From DASSFZ01 sp035693785 (GTDB taxonomy: Bacteria; Chloroflexota; Anaerolineae; Fen-1058): a stretch of 12,329 nt of DNA. Within the stretch, counting starts at the first letter, position 1. Every line of letters begins with the position of its first letter. Shown piece by piece: positions 1 to 5,726 of the stretch. Under the pieces are notes generated by a model. The model was not told where the DNA came from and made no database searches. It worked only from the letters and a program-made list of their open reading frames with translations. The DNA lies in contig DASSFZ010000187.1 in NCBI GenBank assembly GCA_035693785.1, positions 1-12,329 on the forward strand. The letters run 5' to 3'. The position numbers were made by a program, and so were the translations under genes.

Positions 1-1898
1 GCCTGGCCGGGCGGCGACGTGTAACGAAAGCAAGTGTCACAGCGGTCGACGATCAAGACTTTGACGGCGAGAAATGCGGCCAACAGCGGCACAAGCAGGC
101 GAATCGCCGATCGGGGCGACCTCTGCACAGACGGGCCTGCCATTAGATCGGCCGAAGCGGGCGACTTGCGCAATCGAGACACCGCGACGATGGCAGCCGC
201 GACCAGGAGGCTTCCGAGCGTGACGATCGCGCCGGCCGTTCGCGGCGCAGTCGATTCGAATCGAACGCCGAACGTGTGCGCCGACGCCGGCACGTCGAAC
301 AGGATGAAGCCGTCCCCACCGGATGGCCGCAGCGGCACAGGCTTTCCGTCCACGTAGGCCCGCCAGCCCGGAAAAGCGAAGATGAAGAATCGCGCGGTGA
401 AGTCGTCCGAAGATTCGACGTCGTATTCCGCATCCAGATCGCCGATCCGAACCAGGCTCCTGCGGACGCGTGCGCCGGCTGCGCTGGCATAGTCGAACCG
501 ATCGACGGCGCCTCCTGTGCGATAGGCGTCGATGAGCGGCTGCGCCGGCGGGGGTGTCTCGGCGAAGGTTCGCGGCAGGAAGTCTCCGGTCGACGTCGTG
601 CCCAGTGCGATGCCGCTCAACTCGAACTCGACGGCGCCGCGCGGCGACGTGTCGCCGAACTCGGCGTCCCACGACGGCGGATACATCGCCGGCAGCGCGG
701 TCAGCAGAACGAGGCTGAGCGCGACGGCTGCCGCGATCTCGGCGCGGCGGAAAGTGGATACCGTACAGCCGGCGCACATTGCCAGTGCGAAAGCAGCCAG
801 CCCGAGGAAGCGCCACGGGAACTGGATCAGCGCGGCAGGCGGCACGGCTTCCCACCACGCCTGCGATGCCGGCATCATGAGAAATATCAGCGCGAGCGAG
901 GCGAGCACGAAGAACGCCGCGATGCGCGCGGCCGGCTGCGATCGCCGGCGGAGGATCGCCAGCGGCGCAGGCAGCGCGAGCAGCCACTGCGCGAAACCGA
1001 GATTGTAGATGAAGTGCGGCGCCGTCGCGCCCAGATCGAGCACGGGCGAGGGACGCAAGAGCGTGCCCAGCTCGACAAAGTGGTTGCGGAAATCGAAGTG
1101 GCCCGGACCGGCAACGTCGAGGCGCACCGCGCTCCGCTCGGCGAAGAACGGCAGCCAAAACACGGCGGTCAGGCCGGCGGCGAGCGCGACTGCCGCGACG
1201 TCGCGCAGCCAGCGCCCTGCCCCGTCGACGAACACGCCGCGCCAGGCAAGCCACGCCGCGAGCAAGCCGGCGCCGATGAGCGCCATCAAGTTGTGGCTGA
1301 GCACGAGCGCCGCCAGCGCCAGCGCCGCGCGCGCGATATCGCGAGCCGACGACAAGGGGCGATCGAATGCGAGAAATACCCAGGGCAAAATGCCGAGCGC
1401 CAGGAATTCGGCGGCGTCCCCGCGCATGAAAGGATCGACGAACAGCACGTAGGGCGAGAGAACGTAGGCGGCTGCGGCGACGACGCCGCTCGCTCCACCG
1501 AAGTGCCGCCGCGCGAAGAAGAATGCGCCGCATGCCGCCGACACGAACGTCAGCACGAGGACGATCTTCATGGCGTCGACGATGTCCAGAACCGGTACGA
1601 GCGCGATCGCGCCAACGGCATAATAAGTGAGCGGCGCGTAGTAGTTGAAGATCGGGTAGCCGTAGCCGTAGTAAAAGTTGGGCGCCCAGCGCGGATGCTC
1701 GAGCGGACGCTCGGCCAACAGCCGCTCGAATTCGGCGGCGCGGAAGACGTGCAGCTCGAGATCGGTGTGGCGCGGCAGGCCCGGCCGAGTGACGAGAGGC
1801 AGCGCCGCGATGAGCGCGATCAGCAGCACGGCCAGGAGTGAGGCGTCGACGCGCGCGAGGACCTTCTTAGACACGGATGGTAGCCACTCAGGCATCAT
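1..1898 (-). CDS. PTPS-related polytopic membrane protein (PF10131-like), 3' end cut by the window
   Basis: The minus-strand frame is open from an ATG at 1898 to the window edge, giving about 632 residues with no stop, so the C-terminus is missing. Residues about 19-37 form the first membrane helix. Residues 43-93 hold the diagnostic block: R-H-T-D-L-E-L-H, then P-R-W-A-P-N-F-Y-Y-G-Y-G-Y-P-I-F-N-Y-Y. This matches the membrane family named '6-pyruvoyl-tetrahydropterin synthase-related' (PF10131); despite that name it is not a pterin enzyme. Many hydrophobic helices follow, then an extracytoplasmic beta-rich part with PGWRAYVDG near residues 512-520, resembling the C-terminal region of YfhO-type envelope proteins, then another helix. 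The family is probably GT-C-like and linked to surface glycans, but its reaction is unknown. Start: ATG-ATG at 1898/1895 with a weak GAAGAA upstream; GTG at 1922 is an alternative. Family call is firm, function is not. Confidence 0.85.
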   Translation of the reverse strand, partial: MMPEWLPSVSKKVLARVDASLLAVLLIALIAALPLVTRPGLPRHTDLELHVFRAAEFERLLAERPLEHPRWAPNFYYGYGYPIFNYYAPLTYYAVGAIALVPVLDIVDAMKIVLVLTFVSAACGAFFFARRHFGGASGVVAAAAYVLSPYVLFVDPFMRGDAAEFLALGILPWVFLAFDRPLSSARDIARAALALAALVLSHNLMALIGAGLLAAWLAWRGVFVDGAGRWLRDVAAVALAAGLTAVFWLPFFAERSAVRLDVAGPGHFDFRNHFVELGTLLRPSPVLDLGATAPHFIYNLGFAQWLLALPAPLAILRRRSQPAARIAAFFVLASLALIFLMMPASQAWWEAVPPAALIQFPWRFLGLAAFALAMCAGCTVSTFRRAEIAAAVALSLVLLTALPAMYPPSWDAEFGDTSPRGAVEFELSGIALGTTSTGDFLPRTFAETPPPAQPLIDAYRTGGAVDRFDYASAAGARVRRSLVRIGDLDAEYDVESSDDFTARFFIFAFPGWRAYVDGKPVPLRPSGGDGFILFDVPASAHTFGVRFESTAPRTAGAIVTLGSLLVAAAIVAVSRLRKSPASADLMAGPSVQRSPRSAIRLLVPLLAAFLAVKVLIVDRCDTCFRYTSPPGQ

Positions 1899-1967
1899 CG
1901 CGAGTTCTTCATGGCCAAGCACGGCATCCGGTCTGGCACACAGGGACGTACCACCCGATCCGCGACA

Positions 1968-2068
1968 GACGTGTCATGCCGAGGAGGAACGACGAGGCAT
2001 CTCTACCCCGGCGTGCTGCGTTCGCCGTTTGGAGTAGAGATTCCTCACTGCGTTCGGAATGACACGTC
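1968..2068. repeat. 101-bp imperfect palindrome, 'HSERSEES'-type intergenic repeat (MITE/REP-like)
   Basis: The ends are perfect 10-bp inverted repeats: GACGTGTCAT at 1968-1977 and ATGACACGTC at 2059-2068. The arms continue as imperfect complements, with ATCTCTACCCC at 1999-2009 facing GGAGTAGAGAT at 2031-2041. The whole element can therefore fold into one long hairpin with a loop of about 21 nt. On the minus strand it reads TCATTCCGAACGCAGTGAGG, and its translation contains the string CHSERSEESLL, a well-known spurious peptide produced by a repeat spread through many bacterial genomes. No target-site duplication is visible and no transposase is nearby, so any mobilisation would have to be in trans. 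It sits between the stop of the seven-repeat protein (2124) and the PTPS-related gene (1898), where the RNA hairpin could stop or stabilise transcripts. Confidence 0.88.
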
Positions 2069-2123
2069 ACAATCGGAAATTCGACGGGCGGGCAGAATAA
2101 TGAAGGCTTTCCGTGCACGTCAT

Positions 2124-3311
2124 TCACTGGGACTTCAGCACAACGGGCAGATACATATGGCGTGTTTTGACATAGGCGTACTCGAGGGTTCGCGTGACGG
2201 ACAGCGTGTAATACGCCATGTGCGGATCGCCGGCAGCGTCCACGGCGACGGCTGTGTAACCGCGCACAGGTCGAGCCGTGGTCACGGTCTGCACCAGCCA
2301 CGTCGGGCCCAGCTTATAGGCATAACGCGCTTTCCCGCCGCCCGTATCCGCCAGATAGCCCACGTGCGGAATGCCGTCAGTGTCGAACACCAACGACACA
2401 TATTCCCCCGGATCGCCGATGCGGTCGATTGTTTCACTCAGCCAGACCGTCCCGCTCAACACGGCATAGCGCAAGCCGGCGCCTGGCTCGTTATAAGCAA
2501 TCGATGGCCGCCCTTGCGCATCCAGCGCGATCGCGGTATACGCGGCTTCCGGCGAATCGGCTACGACAGCGGTCACCCACTGTGTCCCGCTGAGCGTCGC
2601 ATAATACAACCGGGTGACGACCTGCGTCGACGACAGAGGATCAGGGGATTCAGACAGAAAGGCGAGGTGAGGCGCCTGGCCGCTGATCACCAGGGATGGT
2701 GCGGCACCCAGCATCGACAGGTTGCCGACCCGCGCGATAGCTTCCTTCAGCCACGTGCCTCCCTCCCGATAAGCATGCATCAGCCTGAGCGTCGTAAAGT
2801 TGAAGTAGACGATGTGCGGTCGTCCCTGTCCGTCGAACGCCAGCGCCGGCCGGGAAAAACCCTGTCCGCCAGGCCCGGAGCCTGTTTGATCGACGTCGCT
2901 GAAGACCCAGGTCGGACTGATGCGCGCGGCATACCGAACGTTGAGGTTCACGTTGCCCAAATAGGCGACGGCCGGTCGATCCGACGCGTCCAAGACGAGC
3001 GACGTCTCGGCCCCCGTCTGATTGCGCGAGTCGACGACCTCCGTCATCCACTGAGTGCCGCTCAAGACGGCATACTTCAGCACGCCCAGCCCCTGATCGA
3101 AGTAACTGACGTGCGGGCGACCTTGCGAATCGAGCCGCATCGACGCTCCGGGGCCGGCATTGGGAGAATCGACCGTCTGAACCGTCCAGTGCGAAGGCAC
3201 GATAGCCAGCGCAGCGGCAGGCGGCAGGCGTGTCGCCGCCGCCATCGTGACGAGCAGGGCAACGAAAGCCAGACCCAGGCTGGCCAGTGCCGTGAAGGTG
3301 CGTCGTATCAT
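2124..3311 (-). CDS. Secreted seven-repeat beta-propeller-like protein with a YLPVVLK C-terminus
   Basis: A 395-residue protein. Residues 1-36 are a signal peptide: MIRR, a hydrophobic core, and likely cleavage near A-A-L-A. The rest is seven related repeats of about 45-57 residues starting near 41, 87, 134, 186, 244, 289 and 337. Each follows the pattern (T/Q)W...VD...(S/A)L.(L/F)D..G.PH.(A/S)Y...L.YA.., so a seven-bladed propeller is the natural reading. No catalytic residues or Asp-boxes of sialidases stand out, and the ligand is unknown. The last ten residues include YLPVVLK, resembling the YLPLVL-type endings seen on many exported Chloroflexi proteins. The frame is open further upstream to 3494, but that part overlaps sucD and precedes the signal peptide, so ATG 3311 is chosen. 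It starts 55 bp after sucD on the same strand and may be read through from it. Confidence 0.82.
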   Translation of the reverse strand: MIRRTFTALASLGLAFVALLVTMAAATRLPPAAALAIVPSHWTVQTVDSPNAGPGASMRLDSQGRPHVSYFDQGLGVLKYAVLSGTQWMTEVVDSRNQTGAETSLVLDASDRPAVAYLGNVNLNVRYAARISPTWVFSDVDQTGSGPGGQGFSRPALAFDGQGRPHIVYFNFTTLRLMHAYREGGTWLKEAIARVGNLSMLGAAPSLVISGQAPHLAFLSESPDPLSSTQVVTRLYYATLSGTQWVTAVVADSPEAAYTAIALDAQGRPSIAYNEPGAGLRYAVLSGTVWLSETIDRIGDPGEYVSLVFDTDGIPHVGYLADTGGGKARYAYKLGPTWLVQTVTTARPVRGYTAVAVDAAGDPHMAYYTLSVTRTLEYAYVKTRHMYLPVVLKSQ

Positions 3312-3336
3312 TCTCACGTAATGGCAACGACCAGCA

Positions 3337-3360
3337 GGCACGGCATCCCCATGCCGTGCC
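3337..3360 (-). terminator. Perfect 10-bp hairpin after sucD, without a U-tract
   Basis: GGCACGGCAT (3337-3346) and ATGCCGTGCC (3351-3360) are exact complements around a 4-base loop. The hairpin begins 6 bp after the sucD stop codon and ends 25 bp before the start of the next gene. On the minus strand the downstream arm is followed by TGCTGGTCG, not by a run of T, so it is not a canonical intrinsic terminator. It may act as a U-less attenuator, an RNA 3'-end stabiliser for sucCD, or a rho-assisted stop. Confidence 0.55.
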
Positions 3361-3366
3361 CCTCGT

Positions 3367-4233
3367 TCAAGCCATGGCAGCGACCAGCTCGGGGATCTCT
3401 TCAGGGTGCTGCGCGACACGCACGCCGTGCCGCTCGAAGGCCGCGATTTTTTCGGCGGCCGTACCCGTGCCGCCCTCGATGATCGCCCCGGCATGCCCCA
3501 TGCGCTTGCCCGGCGGCGCGGTCCGGCCGGCGACGAAGGCCGTGACCGGCTTGGTCATGCGCGCGCTAATGAACTCGGCGGCGCGCTCCTCGTCGTTCCC
3601 GCCGATTTCGCCGATCAGCACGACGTGATCGGTGAGGGGATCTTCTTCAAACATCTCCAACACGTCGAGGAAGGAGGTGCCGTAGATCGGGTCGCCGCCG
3701 ATCCCGACGCAGGTGCTTTGCCCCATGCCACGATTTGTCAGCGCGGCGATCACCTCGTAGGTCAGTGTGCCGCTGCGCGAGACGATGCCGATATTTCCCG
3801 AGGCGCAGATCTGGCCAGGGATAATTCCGACCTTGGCCACGCCAGGCGTAATCAGGCCGGGGCAGTTTGGGCCGATCAGGCGCGTGCCGCGCCGGTCGAG
3901 ATACGCGCGCACGCGCACCATGTCCAGCACCGGGATGCCTTCGGTGATGCACACGACAAGAGGGATGCCCGCGTCGGCCGCTTCCAGCATCGCATCCGGC
4001 GCGGAGCGCGCCGGCACGAAAATGACCGACGCGTTCGCGCCGGTGGCGTCCACGGCCTCCTTGCACGTGTCGAAGACCGGCACGCCGGCGACCCACTCGC
4101 CGCCCTTTCCGAAACGCACACCGCCGACCACGTTCGTGCCGTATTCGACCATCTTGCGCGTGTGAAACTCGCCTTCGCGTCCGGTGATGCCCTGGACAAT
4201 CAGGCGCGTATTCTTATCGACGAGAATGCTCAT
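3367..4233 (-). CDS. sucD: Succinyl-CoA synthetase (succinate-CoA ligase), alpha subunit
   Basis: Alpha subunit of the enzyme that interconverts succinyl-CoA and succinate with formation of ATP or GTP in the TCA cycle; cytoplasmic, paired with SucB-type beta subunit SucC encoded just upstream. The protein has 288 residues, the usual family length (E. coli 289). Visible motifs: the CoA-binding Rossmann start QGITGREGEFHTRKM (residues 14-28), GPNCPG (121-126), GIVSRSGTLTYE (149-160), GIGGDP (177-182), GEIGG (208-212), and the phosphohistidine loop GKRMGHAGAII with His247, equivalent to E. coli His246. All expected key residues are present. Start: ATG 4233 with the Shine-Dalgarno GAGGAAGG at 4238-4245; the longer frame from 4278 would translate the heptamer spacer and is rejected. 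It lies 49 bp after sucC in one operon. Confidence 0.97.
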   Translation of the reverse strand: MSILVDKNTRLIVQGITGREGEFHTRKMVEYGTNVVGGVRFGKGGEWVAGVPVFDTCKEAVDATGANASVIFVPARSAPDAMLEAADAGIPLVVCITEGIPVLDMVRVRAYLDRRGTRLIGPNCPGLITPGVAKVGIIPGQICASGNIGIVSRSGTLTYEVIAALTNRGMGQSTCVGIGGDPIYGTSFLDVLEMFEEDPLTDHVVLIGEIGGNDEERAAEFISARMTKPVTAFVAGRTAPPGKRMGHAGAIIEGGTGTAAEKIAAFERHGVRVAQHPEEIPELVAAMA

Positions 4234-4237
4234 CAAG

Positions 4238-4245
4238 CCTTCCTC
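4238..4245 (-). promoter_or_regulatory. Shine-Dalgarno site of sucD
   Basis: The minus strand reads GAGGAAGG, four bases before the ATG at 4233. This is the strongest ribosome binding site in the window. It fixes the sucD start at MSILVDKNTR and excludes the upstream ATG at 4278. Confidence 0.8.
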
Positions 4246-4250
4246 ATGGC

Positions 4251-4271
4251 GTATAGCTGATAGCACATAGC
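4251..4271. repeat. Short heptamer array (NNATAGC x3) between sucC and sucD
   Basis: Three 7-bp units on the plus strand: GTATAGC, TGATAGC, ACATAGC, followed by a diverged AAGTCAT. The array occupies most of the 49-bp sucC-sucD spacer, just upstream of the sucD ribosome binding site. It has the same 7-bp period as the three larger arrays in this window but a different unit. Confidence 0.6.
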
Positions 4272-4282
4272 AAGTCATTAGC

Positions 4283-5617
4283 TCAAGACTTCCGAAGACT
4301 TGGTCGTTTCTTGCCGGCGCCTTTCGCCGTCGACCGCTTGCTGGTCTGCGCCGGCTTTCGAGCGGCCGCTTTCTTCGCCGGGCGCTGACCGGCAGCCTTT
4401 TTTCTGGACGGTTCAGGCGGCGCCTTGGCTCGACGCGCGGGCAAGGGCGCGGCAGCCGCGGTCGGCAGATCGATCACAGCCTCTTCGCCGCGCGCCAACG
4501 TCACCGCCTTTTTAATGCCCTCGACCAGCGTGACGGCCGTCTCCATGCGCGCCTCGGCCAAAATGCGGCGCCCTTCCTCTTCGTTCGTGCCGACCAGGCG
4601 CGCCACCATCGGCACCGCCGGATTCACGTCGCGCAGCGCCGCCACGATGCCGCGCGCTACCTCGTCGCAGCGCGCGATGCCGCCGAAGATGTTGAACAGC
4701 ACCGCCTTGACGTTCGGATCGGCGAGGATAATGCGCAGCGCGGCTGCGACTTTATCGGACTGCGCGCCGCCGCCGATGTCCAGGAAGTTGGCCGGGCTGC
4801 CGCCGAACAGCTTGATCAAATCCATCGTCGCCATGGCCAAACCGGCGCCGTTGACCATGCAGCCGATCTCGCCGTCGAGCTGGATGTATGACAGCCCGCG
4901 CTGGCGCGCTTCGGCCTCGGACGGCGTTTCTTCGCTCACGTCGCGCATGGCCGCCAGGTCGGGATGGCGAAACAGCGCATTCGCGTCAAGCACGATCTTC
5001 CCGTCGAGCGCGACGAGCTTCTTGCCGCCCGTGACGACGAGCGGGTTAATCTCGGCCAGGCTCCCGTCGACGTCGAGGAAACACTGGTACAGGCCGCGCG
5101 CAATCGTCACGAAGTCGCGCACCAGGTCTCGATGCAGACCAATGCCGGCGGCGATCTGTTGGGCCTGATAATCGCGCAGCCCCAGGAACGGGTCGATCGC
5201 AGTGCGCACGATTTTTTCGGGCGTGTCTCGGGCGACCTCCTCGATGTCCACGCCGCCCGCCGACGACGCCATCACGACGGCGCGGCGCTGCGCACGGTCG
5301 ATGACCACGCCAAGATAGATCTCCTTCGCAATATCCGCCGCTTCGTCGACGAGCACTTTGCGCACGGGCAGCCCTTTGATCTCCATCGAGAGAATCTCGG
5401 CGGCGATGCGCTCGGCTTCGTCGGGATCGCGGGCCAGCCGAATGCCGCCGGCTTTGCCTCGGCCGCCGACCAGGACTTGCGCCTTGATGACGGCGCGCCC
5501 GCCGAGCTCGCGCGCGATGCGCCGGGCATCTTCAGGCGTCGTCGCCACCTCACCTTTGAGAATCGCGATCCCGTGCTGGGCGAACAGGGACTTGGACTGG
5601 TATTCGTGAAGCTTCAC
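4283..5617 (-). CDS. sucC: Succinyl-CoA synthetase beta subunit with a basic histone-H1-like C-terminal tail
   Basis: Beta subunit of succinate-CoA ligase, with the ATP-grasp fold that binds the nucleotide and accepts phosphate from SucD His247. Visible motifs: N-terminal KLHEYQSKSLF; GGRGKAGGIRLA (51-62); LAEINPL with the metal-binding Asn (188-193); DGKIVLDANALFRH (205-218); GCMVNGAGLAMATMD (252-266); NFLDIGGGA (277-285); NIFGGIARCD (309-318). The catalytic core ends near residue 385, matching E. coli SucC at 388. A further 59 residues (386-444) carry 19 Lys/Arg, one acidic residue and many Ala/Pro, in PAKKA-like runs. This tail is not part of the enzyme family. Start is GTG at 5617; GGGGG at 5625-5629 is a plausible ribosome binding site, and the start matches the conserved N-terminus. 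sucD follows after 49 bp. Confidence 0.96.
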   Translation of the reverse strand: MKLHEYQSKSLFAQHGIAILKGEVATTPEDARRIARELGGRAVIKAQVLVGGRGKAGGIRLARDPDEAERIAAEILSMEIKGLPVRKVLVDEAADIAKEIYLGVVIDRAQRRAVVMASSAGGVDIEEVARDTPEKIVRTAIDPFLGLRDYQAQQIAAGIGLHRDLVRDFVTIARGLYQCFLDVDGSLAEINPLVVTGGKKLVALDGKIVLDANALFRHPDLAAMRDVSEETPSEAEARQRGLSYIQLDGEIGCMVNGAGLAMATMDLIKLFGGSPANFLDIGGGAQSDKVAAALRIILADPNVKAVLFNIFGGIARCDEVARGIVAALRDVNPAVPMVARLVGTNEEEGRRILAEARMETAVTLVEGIKKAVTLARGEEAVIDLPTAAAAPLPARRAKAPPEPSRKKAAGQRPAKKAAARKPAQTSKRSTAKGAGKKRPSLRKS

Positions 5618-5651
5618 GGAATGGCCCCCGCTGAGAAGTAGCCGCGCGGCG

Positions 5652-5660
5652 ATTATACCA
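5652..5660 (-). promoter_or_regulatory. Extended -10 promoter element for sucCD
   Basis: The minus strand reads TGGTATAAT, a TGn extended -10 with a perfect TATAAT (5652-5657). Transcription would start near 5645, leaving a leader of about 28 nt before the sucC GTG at 5617. No good -35 is present: at 16 bp spacing the hexamer is TTACTG, contributed by the adjoining heptamer array. An extended -10 can work without a strong -35. Confidence 0.65.
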
Positions 5661-5673
5661 TGCGGTCGGTTGC

Positions 5674-5726
5674 CAGTAATCAGTTATCAGTTGTCAGTAA
5701 TCAGTAATCAGTGATCGGTGGTCAGT
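5674..5726. repeat. Heptamer tandem array, unit CAGTAAT (about 7.5 copies)
   Basis: On the plus strand, successive 7-bp units are CAGTAAT, CAGTTAT, CAGTTGT, CAGTAAT, CAGTAAT, CAGTGAT, CGGTGGT and a final CAGTTTA. The last unit runs into the stop codon of the Agl23-NHL gene (5727-5729). The first four positions are the most conserved. The array fills the gap between that stop and the sucC promoter. It resembles the short tandemly repeated repetitive (STRR) heptamers described in cyanobacteria. Confidence 0.9.

Noticed and set aside
276..1841. Plus-strand frame of 521 codons and a minus-strand Arg-rich frame over the same stretch
   Set aside because: Both are highly charged or Arg-rich without domains, while the minus-strand frame starting at 1898 gives a coherent membrane protein with the PTPS-related signature.
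1909..2301. Minus-strand frame containing the CHSERSEESLL peptide
   Set aside because: The peptide is a translation of the palindromic repeat and the rest overlaps the seven-repeat gene in another frame; not a real protein.
3312..3494. N-terminal extension of the seven-repeat protein into sucD
   Set aside because: It overlaps the sucD coding end, is Arg/Ser-rich, and would place the signal peptide internally.
5674..5726. Possible replication-initiator iterons
   Set aside because: The units are short and degenerate, no rep or dnaA gene is near, and similar arrays with different units occur in other gaps.
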